Assembly (NCBI RefSeq): GCF_013128195.2
Contig: NZ_CP053452.2
Location: 8,928,001-8,992,000, forward strand
Length of the DNA: 64,000 bases
Source of the DNA: Frigoriglobus tundricola
GTDB lineage: Bacteria; Planctomycetota; Planctomycetia; Gemmatales; Gemmataceae
Reading direction: 5' to 3'
Below the pieces are notes generated by a model that did no database searches, was not told where the DNA came from, and worked only from the letters and a program-made list of their open reading frames with translations. The position numbers and the translations under genes were made by a program. Below, one piece after another: positions 1 to 8,843 of the stretch (position 1 is its first letter; each line of letters starts with the position of its first letter).

Positions 1-787
1 CGTCGCCGCCTGGGGCCAGAACGAGCCCCCCGGCGTCGGCATCCAGGTCAGCACCGACGGCGTCAACTTCACCACCGTCTTCACCGGCACCACTAACACC
101 GCTAGCGCCAACCTCAGTCAAGTGGCGGCCGTCCAAGGCGTCAGTGGCGCGGTCACGGTCCGGGTCTACCTGTACGGCATCGGAGCATACGAGAGCAGCG
201 GCATCGGCCGGGCACCCGGGAACAGTGTGACGGTGACGGGGTCTGTCCAGTCGGCGACCCGTCAGCCCGTCGCGGGCTTCAATTTCGCCGGCGATACCGG
301 GAAGGAGACCAGCGACCCGGCCACGACCGTGGCCACCGGCCTGTCGGCGTCCGCCATCACCCGCGGCACCGGCCTGAACCCCGAAACGCAGGCGCTGGGC
401 GCCAACTCGATCGCCAGCGGGGCGGTCGGGCACGTGTACGGGGCCACCCTCGCCGCCGCCGTCAACCTGCAACAGTACTACCAGTTCACCGTCCAGCCCA
501 CCAGCGGCGACACCCTCTCGCTGAGCGGCATCAACGTCACCGCCTGGGGCCAGAACGAGCCCCCCGGCGTCGGCATCCAGGTCAGCACCGACGGCGTCAA
601 CTTCGCCACCGTCTTCTCCGGCAACACCAACACTGCCGCCGCCGCCCTGAGCGGCAACCCGGCACTCCAGGGGCTCAGCGGCGCCGTAACCATTCGCATC
701 TACCTCTACGGCGTCGGGCCGTACGAGAGCAGCGGCATCGGCCGGGTAGCCGGAGACGCCCTCGATCTCCTTGGAAGTGTGAGTTGA
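1..787 (+). CDS. Repeat-built extracellular protein, 3' fragment
   Basis: The reading frame is open from base 2 to the stop at 785-787 (261 residues visible), so the start lies outside the window. The product is Thr/Ser/Ala/Gly-rich with no enzyme motif. It is made of repeats: the segment starting VAAWGQNEPPGVG at base 2 recurs as VTAWGQNEPPGVG at base 536, a period of 534 bases (178 residues). Each unit ends with a YESSGIGR motif before a short hydrophobic beta strand. Bases 8-70 and 542-604 are identical even at wobble positions, which points to recent duplication or gene conversion. The composition and strand pattern suggest a surface or secreted beta-sandwich protein. The exact family is not recognised. 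No sorting signal is visible at the C-terminus (ends LDLLGSVS). Confidence 0.75.
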   Translation, partial: VAAWGQNEPPGVGIQVSTDGVNFTTVFTGTTNTASANLSQVAAVQGVSGAVTVRVYLYGIGAYESSGIGRAPGNSVTVTGSVQSATRQPVAGFNFAGDTGKETSDPATTVATGLSASAITRGTGLNPETQALGANSIASGAVGHVYGATLAAAVNLQQYYQFTVQPTSGDTLSLSGINVTAWGQNEPPGVGIQVSTDGVNFATVFSGNTNTAAAALSGNPALQGLSGAVTIRIYLYGVGPYESSGIGRVAGDALDLLGSVS

Positions 788-935
788 TGCGACCGGGGAG
801 GAGACACGAAGAGCGCGGCGATCGGAAACGTAAAGTTCCACCCCCGACGTCGCCCGGCTATGCTGTCCCAGCCCCTGGGGCCGAAGAGAGCATGCCGTCG
901 AACAGCGTTTGAGGTTTCAACGGATCAATCCGATC

Positions 936-982
936 ACAGAAGGCCCCGATCACGCCAGGACGGCGTGATCGGGGCCTTCTGT
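936..982. terminator. Perfect 21-bp hairpin between convergent genes
   Basis: Bases 936-956 pair perfectly with 962-982 around a 5-base loop (957-961). The hairpin lies between the end of the repeat protein (+, stop 787) and the end of the phosphatase gene (-, stop 1052), so it probably serves both as a bidirectional terminator. The + side is followed by TTCTTCCC rather than a clean T tract. Confidence 0.6.
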
Positions 983-1051
983 TCTTCCCGCGGGTCTCGG
1001 CCACGTGGGCGAGATGTGGCCGCCGATTTGTCGGGGGACGGTCCCGTTACT

Positions 1052-1702
1052 TTATTTCTCGGAATCCATTGGGAGTAATCGCTGCGGGAGGTCGCGGAAC
1101 GTGGCCTTACCGCCGTCATCGTAGTTGATCTGCCAAACACGATCGAAAACGTGGTCTCCCCATTTTTCAGGGACCTTTCCCGCCTTCAGCGCCCGAGCCA
1201 GATCGGGGATCGAACTGTGTCGCCACGAGATCAGAACCGTTTTCCCGGCATACTTGGAACCGGAAAGGAGTTCGTCGCAGAGTTCGGGGATGCCCTCCTT
1301 CGGTTTCTCCATCCCCTCTTTGGGAAGCTTGCTATCGAACGTTTCATTGATTGTCAACTTGTGCTTTTTGGCGAGCGGCGCGACCGTGTCCACGGGCCTG
1401 TGGCTCTCCTTGTGGGATTTGGCCGCGAATATGAAGTCCGGCTTTGGGAACGGGTTCGGTCGCGGCGCAGAGGCCACGAACAACTGGTCTAGTACCTCGG
1501 CGCGCTCGTTCCCCTTTTTAGAGAGGTGCGCGTCGTCCTTCTCGCCGGTCTTCTCGGCATGGCGAATGATGAGCACGCACTGGGGATACCGGACGGCCTT
1601 GGCCCCGCCGTCCGCCGGCGCACCAGCCGGACACAACAGTGCGCTCGCAACGAACAGTGCCGATGCGACAACGGCCAATCGAGTGACTCGGATCCAGTAC
1701 AT
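1052..1702 (-). CDS. Secreted histidine phosphatase family protein
   Basis: A protein of about 216 residues from the ATG at 1702; a TTG at 1726 in the same frame is an alternative start. The N-terminus (YWIRVTRLAVV followed by a hydrophobic stretch to LLCPAGAPADG) looks like a signal peptide. The phosphoglycerate-mutase-like signature RHAE follows about 30 residues later (IIRHAEKTGEK), then a LSKKGNERA stretch typical of the branch. A second conserved His lies in ISWRHSSIPDLARAL. These residues form the phosphohistidine catalytic pocket of branch 2-like histidine phosphatases, so phosphatase activity outside the cytoplasm is likely, substrate unknown. The gene stands alone: a bidirectional hairpin lies downstream and the pseudo-subtilase gene lies upstream on the same strand, 119 bases away. 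Confidence 0.75.
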   Translation of the reverse strand: MYWIRVTRLAVVASALFVASALLCPAGAPADGGAKAVRYPQCVLIIRHAEKTGEKDDAHLSKKGNERAEVLDQLFVASAPRPNPFPKPDFIFAAKSHKESHRPVDTVAPLAKKHKLTINETFDSKLPKEGMEKPKEGIPELCDELLSGSKYAGKTVLISWRHSSIPDLARALKAGKVPEKWGDHVFDRVWQINYDDGGKATFRDLPQRLLPMDSEK

Positions 1703-1821
1703 GCAGGAGCCCCCAGGTAAGACCAACGGTGCTCACGAGCGCCGGTGATCTTACTGTAGATACCGAATGGGTGGTTTCCGGTATTCAACTCGGGCGCTGC
1801 GCCCCTTCGGTCGGTGCGGGA

Positions 1822-4482
1822 CTACGGTCTCACCGGGGGCAAAAACTTCAGCCATCCGGCTGGAATAACGAGCTTCTTGCCCGGTTCGATCCCGGCCGAG
1901 AAGAAGACGTTCGGCGGCGCGGTCCGCGCTTGAAGCAGGACGGCCGCCGCCCCGCCCGCGAAGCCGGTCGCCGGTCCCGGACCGCCCACGGAGTCTCCGC
2001 CCAACGCGAACGCGGCGGGTCCGAGGACGTCCGGCTTTCCGCGCAACAGCAAGCCGGTTCCGCCACCCGTCTGCGCGCCGGTCGCGTCGGAGCCAACCGT
2101 GATCGCGCCCAGCGCGTCGCCGGGCGTGCCGACACCGGCGGTCTGATTCGAGAACGACCGGAACACCGCCCGCGGATCGCTTGTCGCGGTACCCAGGGTT
2201 TCAATGACGACCCGCGGGTAGATCTCCTCGTCGCGCCGCAGCGCGGGTAACAGCGGGACGGGGAGCGCACCAGTTTCGATCATCAGCGCGTACCGTCCGA
2301 CCGCCGGCACCGTCACCTCCAGGATCTGCTCGAAGACGAGGAACCGCGTCGTTCGGTAGATCACGTTCGGTACGCTCTGCGAGCGCGCCACCTCGGCCAA
2401 GTCGTCACTCGCGCGCTTCTCGCCCATGGGATCGAGCTGCTGCAACAGGCGGAGCGTGAGGGCGTACTTGGGAGTGACGCTCTCGGGCTCTTGCGGCGAG
2501 GCCGACTCGCGCCACTGCACCACGATCCGGAGCTTCGCGTCCTTGGCGAGTTCCGGGGACACGTCCCCGGACACGTTCCGGGTGCCGAGGAAATTCAGTT
2601 GCGGCGACCAGTCGTCCGCCGGGAGCTTCGTGCCGGGCGGCACGAACTCCATCACGCCGTCGCGGTTCGCGTCTAGGAACGGCCCGCCCCACACGGCCGC
2701 ACCCGCGTTGCTCGCGGCCTGGACCCACACGAGCGGTTGCCGCTGCGGGGAGTTTGGCCTGACGAGCCGCTGGGGCAGCGGGGTCGCGAGGGTATCGAGG
2801 GTGCCCGCGAACTCGTTGATCGCGTCGAGCGGGTAGCCCGATTCCCACACGAGCGTGTTCACGATCACCCGCGCGCCGCGCAACACGGTGGTGATGTCCC
2901 GTTGGTAACTGTTGAACCGGTTGATGAATACCGCCAGTTCCTTTTCGCGGGCGTACACCGCGTCCAGATCGGCCTTCGCCTTCGCCCGAAAGTCCACCGC
3001 GATCTTGGTGTCGCTCAGGTCGCCGTAGGCGGCCTTGTAGGCTGTGATCGCGTCGTTCCGGTCGCTGTCGAGCACCTTCGAACGCGTGGTGATCTCGGCC
3101 AGTCGCACGCGAAGGGCGTCCGTGTACTCCAGCTCACCGTTCACGAGGCGGGTGATGGTGTACAGATGGAAGTAACAGCCCGGATCGATCCGGACGAGGA
3201 CCAGTTCGGCGCCGGGAGCGCTCACCGCGAGCGCCTTGGCCGCCGCGGTGCCCGAGCCCGCGCGGGTGGGATCGGTCTTCGCGGGTAGGAGGTCCGGCGT
3301 GAGTTCCGTCGTGAGGTCGACGATCCGGGTGCGCTTCGGCAGCTCGGTTCCGATCAGCTTCTCGGCCCCGCTGAAATCGGAACCAATCAGCACCACCTTC
3401 ACGCCGGCTCCGGTGTATCCGAGCTTGTGGATCTGATCCAACCCCGCCGACTTGAGTGCGTCCGCCGGGCTGACGCCCTTCCCGCTCGCGAGCGAAACGA
3501 CCGTCTCGGTCGCCTGGCGCGGCAGCCGCACGCCGACCACCTCGGGTTCGAGGGACAAGGTCTCGACGGCGGCCGGTCGCGGGAAGCGGATGCTCATGAC
3601 GTTCCCGATGACACCATCGACGGACGCGCCGATGTAACGACCGGCGACCCGGCCGCGAAGCCCCTCGATGTCGTCAACGCGACGGTCGAATATGGCTTCC
3701 ACGCGGACCGGCGTGTCTTTCATGGCCGGATCGAGCAGCACGGCGCGCAGTTCCGGGGTGTACCGCAGTTGCGCCGGGATCACGGGCGCTGGCGAATACG
3801 GTGCGGGAAAGTCCGTGACCGGCAGCACCTCGGTCCAGCGGAGCGGGTTGCGGTCACGCAGCGGCACTGGCAACTTGTCGATCGGGATCGCTGTGAGGAA
3901 CCAGCCGCTCGGCTCGCCGCGGACGTCCTTGACCAGAAGGTTCAGGTTCTTGTTCGGAATCACGCCCCGGACAATCGTGTAGCCGAACGTGTCGTACCCG
4001 AGTGCCTCACTAAATCCCAACAGGCCCAGGTGTTCGACGGTCTGGCGGTGCAACTGCTGCTGGACGGGGCCGAGCAACCCGGTGCGGAGCCCGATGCGCA
4101 CCGCCACGGGCTTCTCCGGAGCATCGGGATACGTGAAGCCCGTTGGCGCGAACACGATGTTCTGCACGCGGACGTCGCTCAGCACGTCCAACACCTTTTT
4201 GCCGGGAATCGTCCCGACGAACCGCTCCGCGTTTGGGTCAAGAATGTCGAGATCGCGGTCGGGATCGTCTCTGCGCGCGTCGACGAACCCGAGCCCCGCC
4301 AGGTGCTTCTCCAGAACCCGGAACTGGCGGATTCGTTCGTCGCGGTCGGCCCGGATGCGGTACCGAATTTGAACGTCCATCTTGTCCGCCCGCGCCGGCT
4401 CTTTGACCTGCGCGGGGGCGAGCGGGGTTGCAAAAGTCGCCACGGTGACCGCGGCGAAGAAACGGCGGAAGGCGTGCGTCAT
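1822..4482 (-). CDS. Subtilase-like protein with all catalytic residues replaced
   Basis: An 886-residue exported protein. The ATG at 4482 is preferred over an ORF start at 4530 because it gives a clean signal peptide (MTHAFRRFFAAVTVATF, then AQVKEP). The first ~340 residues match no family I recognise. From ~350 the subtilase landmarks appear in order but altered. GYTGAGVKVVLIGSDF (~352-370) matches the Asp region but has Gly367 at the catalytic position. SGTAAAKALAVSAPGAEL (~410) matches the HGTHVAG region with Ser410 replacing His. AASNAG keeps the oxyanion Asn (592). GPGPATGFAGGAAAVL (~834-849) matches GTSMATPHVAGAAALL with Gly836 in place of the nucleophilic Ser. A long helical insert lies at ~440-570. 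I infer an inactive subtilase fold used for binding or scaffolding; the alignment is by eye. Confidence 0.6.
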   Translation of the reverse strand: MTHAFRRFFAAVTVATFATPLAPAQVKEPARADKMDVQIRYRIRADRDERIRQFRVLEKHLAGLGFVDARRDDPDRDLDILDPNAERFVGTIPGKKVLDVLSDVRVQNIVFAPTGFTYPDAPEKPVAVRIGLRTGLLGPVQQQLHRQTVEHLGLLGFSEALGYDTFGYTIVRGVIPNKNLNLLVKDVRGEPSGWFLTAIPIDKLPVPLRDRNPLRWTEVLPVTDFPAPYSPAPVIPAQLRYTPELRAVLLDPAMKDTPVRVEAIFDRRVDDIEGLRGRVAGRYIGASVDGVIGNVMSIRFPRPAAVETLSLEPEVVGVRLPRQATETVVSLASGKGVSPADALKSAGLDQIHKLGYTGAGVKVVLIGSDFSGAEKLIGTELPKRTRIVDLTTELTPDLLPAKTDPTRAGSGTAAAKALAVSAPGAELVLVRIDPGCYFHLYTITRLVNGELEYTDALRVRLAEITTRSKVLDSDRNDAITAYKAAYGDLSDTKIAVDFRAKAKADLDAVYAREKELAVFINRFNSYQRDITTVLRGARVIVNTLVWESGYPLDAINEFAGTLDTLATPLPQRLVRPNSPQRQPLVWVQAASNAGAAVWGGPFLDANRDGVMEFVPPGTKLPADDWSPQLNFLGTRNVSGDVSPELAKDAKLRIVVQWRESASPQEPESVTPKYALTLRLLQQLDPMGEKRASDDLAEVARSQSVPNVIYRTTRFLVFEQILEVTVPAVGRYALMIETGALPVPLLPALRRDEEIYPRVVIETLGTATSDPRAVFRSFSNQTAGVGTPGDALGAITVGSDATGAQTGGGTGLLLRGKPDVLGPAAFALGGDSVGGPGPATGFAGGAAAVLLQARTAPPNVFFSAGIEPGKKLVIPAGWLKFLPPVRP

Positions 4483-4630
4483 GGTGTCGGACTCGAAGGC
4501 GTCGAACGAGGGCGCGCGGAGTCTCAACACTCATCCTGACCCAGGGCGACGGACTTGCCAAGCCTTCGGCCGGAACAATGCCACAACGAACGGGCGCGCG
4601 GCGCGGTTGTAGCGCGTGGGAAAGAGATGA

Positions 4631-4704
4631 GCCGCGCGCGGAACGCAGGGGAAGACACGAGCAGGTGGAAGAAATCGTGCCTCTCTCTGCGTTCCGCGCG
4701 CGGC
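4631..4704. terminator. 18-bp inverted repeat downstream of M20 peptidase
   Basis: Bases 4631-4648 are the perfect reverse complement of 4687-4704, with a 38-base spacer. The repeat lies 9 bases beyond the stop of the M20 gene on the minus strand. It probably acts as that gene's terminator or 3' stability element. No T tract follows on the minus strand. Confidence 0.45.
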
Positions 4705-4712
4705 GCTTGATT

Positions 4713-6116
4713 TTACTTCACGCTGCCGGGAGTGAGCTTACCGAGGTTGTCGAAGAGCCCGACCAAGGACGACATCAGTTTCTTGAAGTCGCCTTCGTGC
4801 AGGCTCTCGTTCGGGGCGTGGGCGTTGCTCGCGGGGTCCTCGATCCCGAGCAGTAGCGCCGGCGCGCCGCCGAACAGTTGGGTAAGCGGGCCGACGAAGC
4901 CGATCGTGCCGCCGCTGCCGATCCCGACCGGGTCGCGGTCGAACCCGTTCCGCATCGCCGCGAGCGCGGCCTCGAACGCCGGACCGTTCGGGTCCGTCAT
5001 CCACCAGTCGACGGACGGGCCGGCGGGAGTGACAGACACTTCACACCCCCACGGCGGGTTCGCCGTCAAGAACGCCGTGAGCTTCTCCAGCACGTGTTCC
5101 GGCTTCTGGTCGGGGACGATCCGACAGCTCACGATAGCGGACGCTTTCGGGAGCACCTGATTTGAGGCACCCTTGATCGAACTCGCTTCCTGAGCGATCA
5201 CCGTGATCGCCGGTCGGCGCCACGTCTGGCCGTAAGTGTTGTATCCGGTTTCCGTCGCCGCTCGGGCGCCGGGCACCACGCCGAGTGTCTCCCGGAACTT
5301 CGTATCATCGAACGGGAGCTTGCTGAACGCCGTCCGCTCCTTATCGGTCAGGGGGCGGACCTGGTCGTAGTAGCCGGGGATCGGCAGCGGGCCGTTGTCC
5401 CAGTACAGGCGGCCGAGGATCGCGTTCAGGGCGATGGCGGCGTCCGGGAGCGCGCCGCCCCCCATACCGCTGTGGCACGGAATTCGCGCGGTGGTCACCT
5501 CCACCTTCACCGCGACCAGCCCGCGCAGCGAATAGGTGATGCTCGGGACCCCGACCTCGATGTTCTCGGTGTCGCACACCACGATCACGTCGGACTTCAG
5601 CCGGTCGCGGTGCGTCTCGAAGAACTTGAGCAGGTTCTTCGAGCCGATCTCCTCCTCGCCCTCGACGAGCATCTTGATGTTCACCGGGAGCGCGTTGCCG
5701 GTCTTGCGGTACGCGGCGATCGCGGCGAGTTGCGCGGAGATGGCGCCCTTGTCGTCGGCGGAGCCGCGGGCGTACAACCGGCCGTCGCGCCGGGTGAGCT
5801 TCCACGGGTCGCTCAACCACTGCTCCACGAAGTTCACCGGCTGAACGTCGTGGTGCGCGTACAGGAACACCGTCGGTTTGCCCGGCGCCTCGAGCCACTC
5901 GCCGTAGGCGTAGGGGAGCGACTGCCCGACGCGGAGGATGTCAACGTTGTGGAGCCCAGCCGCCCGCATCTGATCGCAGGTGAGTTTGGCGGTGCGGTCG
6001 ATCTCCGGGTTGTGTTCCCCGTCGGTGCTGATGCTCTCGATGGCGACCAGTTCGGCCAGCCCGTGAATGATCTCTTCGTGGTTCCTGGTCAGCCAGTCGT
6101 GTGCGGCGGCTTGCAT
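4713..6116 (-). CDS. M20 family metallopeptidase (CNDP-type dipeptidase)
   Basis: A 467-residue cytoplasmic protein, a normal length for M20/M25/M40 dipeptidases. The metal-site motifs appear in order: YAHHDVQP (His ~88-89, Asp90), RGSADDKG (bridging Asp), EGEEEIGS (catalytic Glu pair), VVCDTENIE, and the final His in SNAHAPNE near the C-terminus. The lid/dimerisation domain begins around CHSGMGGGALPDAA. The protein should hydrolyse dipeptides or related amides with two zinc ions. The ATG at 6116 is supported by GGAGG on the minus strand about 9 bases upstream. The gene is apparently monocistronic, divergent from the small gene at 6251. Confidence 0.9.
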   Translation of the reverse strand: MQAAAHDWLTRNHEEIIHGLAELVAIESISTDGEHNPEIDRTAKLTCDQMRAAGLHNVDILRVGQSLPYAYGEWLEAPGKPTVFLYAHHDVQPVNFVEQWLSDPWKLTRRDGRLYARGSADDKGAISAQLAAIAAYRKTGNALPVNIKMLVEGEEEIGSKNLLKFFETHRDRLKSDVIVVCDTENIEVGVPSITYSLRGLVAVKVEVTTARIPCHSGMGGGALPDAAIALNAILGRLYWDNGPLPIPGYYDQVRPLTDKERTAFSKLPFDDTKFRETLGVVPGARAATETGYNTYGQTWRRPAITVIAQEASSIKGASNQVLPKASAIVSCRIVPDQKPEHVLEKLTAFLTANPPWGCEVSVTPAGPSVDWWMTDPNGPAFEAALAAMRNGFDRDPVGIGSGGTIGFVGPLTQLFGGAPALLLGIEDPASNAHAPNESLHEGDFKKLMSSLVGLFDNLGKLTPGSVK

Positions 6117-6250
6117 GGACGTGAGCCTCCAAATGGTCCCGTGCGTTCACTCTACCGGTCCGGCGGGTCAGGGTAAACCCGTTCGGATATGCTTGAAGAC
6201 AGCCGTATGCGTTTCGCGTCTCATTTCACCCCCCGTCGAGGAACGGCTCC

Positions 6251-6724
6251 GTGTCACCAATCGCTTTCCCCCGCGCGCTGGCCGTCGTGACCGTACTAAT
6301 CGTCGCACCGCTCGCCAGCGGGGCCGACGACGAAAAAGACATCCGCGCCGTGCTGGATGCCCAGGTCGCCGCGTGGAACAAGGGCGATCTGGACGGATTC
6401 ATGGCCGGCTACTGGAACGACGAAAAACTCACCTTCGTCTCGGGCGGCGACATCACCTCGGGTTGGAAAAAAACGAAGGAGCGGTACGAGAAGCGGTACA
6501 AGGCCGATGGCAAGGAGATGGGCCAGCTCACTTTCAGCGAGCTGTACGTCGAAACGTTCGGGCCAAACGCGGCCATGCTCCGCGGCAAATTCGAGCTGAC
6601 CTTAGAGAAAGAGAAGGACGAGAAGAAGAAGCACCCGCGCGGCCGGTTCACGCTCATCCTGAAGAAATTCCCCGACGGGTGGAAGATCGTTCACGACCAC
6701 ACTTCGGCCGAAGAGGTGAAGTGA
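6251..6724 (+). CDS. Secreted SnoaL/DUF4440-like (NTF2 fold) protein
   Basis: A 157-residue protein starting at GTG 6251, with GAGGA about 8 bases upstream. The N-terminus (PRALAVVTVLIVAPLASG, then ADDEKD) is a signal peptide. The mature part has the NTF2-like pattern: IRAVLDAQVAAWNKGD helix, then FMAGYW, and a last strand pair ending DGWKIVHDHTS, which is characteristic of DUF4440/SnoaL-like proteins. A Lys/Glu-rich stretch (EKEKDEKKKHPRG) forms an unusual charged loop. The role is unknown; the fold usually binds a small ligand or forms a dimer. It sits between a divergent M20 peptidase and a same-strand ECF sigma factor 144 bases downstream. Confidence 0.8.
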   Translation: MSPIAFPRALAVVTVLIVAPLASGADDEKDIRAVLDAQVAAWNKGDLDGFMAGYWNDEKLTFVSGGDITSGWKKTKERYEKRYKADGKEMGQLTFSELYVETFGPNAAMLRGKFELTLEKEKDEKKKHPRGRFTLILKKFPDGWKIVHDHTSAEEVK

Positions 6725-6868
6725 ACGCCGCTTCATGAGCTTATTCATTCTCAAGGCCCGTTCGGAGCAAACGCCACCCCAGAAGGAGCGAGAGGTGGTT
6801 TCGCCACAAAAAGTTTGAATCACGCGGCCGGTCGCGGGCACTTCTCGGGTTAGACAGCGGAGGTGATC

Positions 6869-8614
6869 GTGGCGGGACGCATACGCGGGCTTCTGGAACG
6901 ACTGTTGGCCCATCGGCGTGAGGCCGCGGGCGTGGGTGTTCCGGATTCCGAACTGCTGCACCGGTTCACACTCGACCGCGACGAAGCGGCGTTCGAGTTG
7001 CTCGTGTGGCGCCACGGGAGCATGGTGCTCGGCGTGTGTCGGCGCGCGATCCGCGACGAGCAACTCGCCGAGGACGCGTTCCAGGCCGTGTTCCTCGTCC
7101 TGGCGCGCAAAGCCGCAGCCGTTCGGGGTAATCTCGGCGGGTGGCTGTACAAGGTCGCCCGCCGAGTGGCGACTCGGGCACAGAAGAAACACCTCTCCAC
7201 TCAGCCGGTGATCGAGACAGTCGCAGCCCCGGTTCCCGATCTCACCGAGCGCGACGAAATCACGCAGGTACTCGACACCGAAGTCGCGCGGCTCCCGGAG
7301 CGCCTCCGGCGCCCCGTCGTGCTGTGCTACCTCGGCGGATGGAGTACCGAAGACGCCGCGCGTGAAATCGGCTGCCCACGCGGCACGGTGTTGTCGCGCC
7401 TCGCAACTGCTCGAAAACACCTCGCGGATCGCCTGGTTCGGCGCGGCGTCACGTTGCCCGCGGCACTCGCCACAGTGGGGGTGAGCGGACGACTCGTTTC
7501 GACCGCAACCGGCGCGGTGTCCCGCTATCTGACCGGTACGCTTTCCAGTTCGACCGCAGCACAACTCGCAAACGGAGTGATTCAAACGATGAGCCGTGCA
7601 ACGCTTCTCGGCGCGATGAGCGGGCTTCTCCTCGCCGCGACCCTCGTCACCGGCGTCGGCTGGGTGACGGCCCAACCGGGTGAGAAACCCGCGGGTGCGT
7701 CGGCCCCAACCGCACCCGTCGCGGCGGACCCGCGTCCCGAGCAGCCCACGCCGCCCCCGAAAGCTGCTCAGCCCGAGCCCGATGTCGCCCGGAAGGCTGT
7801 CGCCCTCAAAATCCGAACTCTGGAGCGCTTCGCAGAGACGCTAAGTACTGAGATTGAGGCGACCGAGAAGCACCTCGAACTCCTCAGCAAAGCAAACGGG
7901 CTCGGAGACAATCAACGCTCGATTCGGGAAAAGCAGATCGTCGAAACCGAGGAGGAGTATCGGCGCCAAAATCGGGAGGTAAACAAACTCGAGGCCGAAC
8001 TCTTTGTTCTCCGAAAACGATTGGAGAACAAGCACCTACCCGCACCCGATCCGATCCTGATTCAGAGCGAAGTCAACAGCGATGTCACGGTCCGACAGAC
8101 CCGCGACGTAGTGGAGAGAATTAAGAATGAGCTGAAAAATGCCACTCCCGTCACCGGCCCGAAAGAGACCCCTCAGACCACAGAGTTGAAATCGACACTC
8201 GCACGAGTGGAAAAGGCATACGCGGAGGCGGTGAAGAGCGCAACGGAGAACGCGATCGAAGCTGCCCAGACGAACGTGAAAATAGCCGCCGGCCTGCGAA
8301 TTGCAAAAATCTCACCCGATCTCGAAATTCAAAAGGAGATCCGTGAGAGGCTCAAGGACGAATTGATAACGGTCAAAAAATTTTATGACCAACTTGCCGC
8401 CACCGCAAACATCGCCGAACTGCGGAAGTCTATCGAACCCCAACGGGAATTACTCGCCCGCATCAAGCGCGAGATCATTCTGTTGCAGCTCCAAGCGGAA
8501 GGGGTTCAACTCCCCGAAGTGAGTGGAGCTGAGGGTAAGCTCGACGCAATCTTCCGAGAACTTGTGATGCTGAGAAAGGAAGTGCAGGAGTTGAAAGAGC
8601 AGAGCAAGAAATGA
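6869..8614 (+). CDS. ECF sigma factor fused to membrane-anchored coiled-coil tail
   Basis: A 581-residue protein. GTG 6869 is chosen over GTG 6863 because GGAGG at 6859-6863 then lies 5 bases upstream. Sigma region 2 is about residues 25-105 (DEAAFELLVWRH, DEQLAEDAFQAVFLVL, GGWLYKVARRVATR). Region 4 is about 135-190 (LPERLRRPVVLCYLGGWSTEDAA, GTVLSRLATARK). A transmembrane segment follows at ~245-268 (LLGAMSGLLLAATLVTGVG), then a Pro/Ala linker and about 290 residues of charged, coiled-coil-rich sequence with no domain I recognise. ECF factors with a C-terminal membrane tail are known from Gemmata-type planctomycetes. The layout suggests that an outside signal sensed by the tail controls the sigma part, with no separate anti-sigma gene nearby. 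Confidence 0.85.
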   Translation: MAGRIRGLLERLLAHRREAAGVGVPDSELLHRFTLDRDEAAFELLVWRHGSMVLGVCRRAIRDEQLAEDAFQAVFLVLARKAAAVRGNLGGWLYKVARRVATRAQKKHLSTQPVIETVAAPVPDLTERDEITQVLDTEVARLPERLRRPVVLCYLGGWSTEDAAREIGCPRGTVLSRLATARKHLADRLVRRGVTLPAALATVGVSGRLVSTATGAVSRYLTGTLSSSTAAQLANGVIQTMSRATLLGAMSGLLLAATLVTGVGWVTAQPGEKPAGASAPTAPVAADPRPEQPTPPPKAAQPEPDVARKAVALKIRTLERFAETLSTEIEATEKHLELLSKANGLGDNQRSIREKQIVETEEEYRRQNREVNKLEAELFVLRKRLENKHLPAPDPILIQSEVNSDVTVRQTRDVVERIKNELKNATPVTGPKETPQTTELKSTLARVEKAYAEAVKSATENAIEAAQTNVKIAAGLRIAKISPDLEIQKEIRERLKDELITVKKFYDQLAATANIAELRKSIEPQRELLARIKREIILLQLQAEGVQLPEVSGAEGKLDAIFRELVMLRKEVQELKEQSKK

Positions 8615-8619
8615 AAAAG

Positions 8620-8724
8620 GTCGGGCCGGTTAGCCTTCGGGGACGCTGCCAACCCCTCAGCTTACCGGCCCGACACAGTCGCTCCCACATGAGCAGGGGG
8701 ACGCTGCCAAACAACCCCCTACTC
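8620..8724 (+). other. Two consecutive hairpins sharing one loop sequence
   Basis: Hairpin 1: 8620-8630 pairs with 8664-8674 (11 bp). After a T/T mismatch the stem extends by 8632-8634 with 8660-8662, and is capped by GGGG 8639-8642 with CCCC 8653-8656. Hairpin 2: 8691-8693 and 8695-8700 pair with 8715-8720 and 8722-8724, with one mismatch. Both tips present ACGCTGCCAA (8643-8652 and 8701-8710) above a G-run/C-run stem. The element starts 5 bases after the sigma factor stop and ends 119 bases before the next gene. It could be a terminator, a structured 3' UTR, a small RNA or a dispersed repeat pair. The sequence alone does not decide, and the strand is a guess. Confidence 0.4.
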
Positions 8725-8843
8725 ACAGTTTCGATGCGCGACACAGAACAGTTATTGCCTCGAGCCAAAGATTTTTTTGCTTGCGGCCGCATCTCGAATG
8801 CCGATCATGAGTTCCGGAACGCCCTTCCCTCCCGGAATCGGCC

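Noticed and set aside
3427-4539. 370-codon + strand frame opposite the pseudo-subtilase N-terminus
   Set aside because: No signal, domain or ribosome-binding site, and it overlaps a better supported exported protein.
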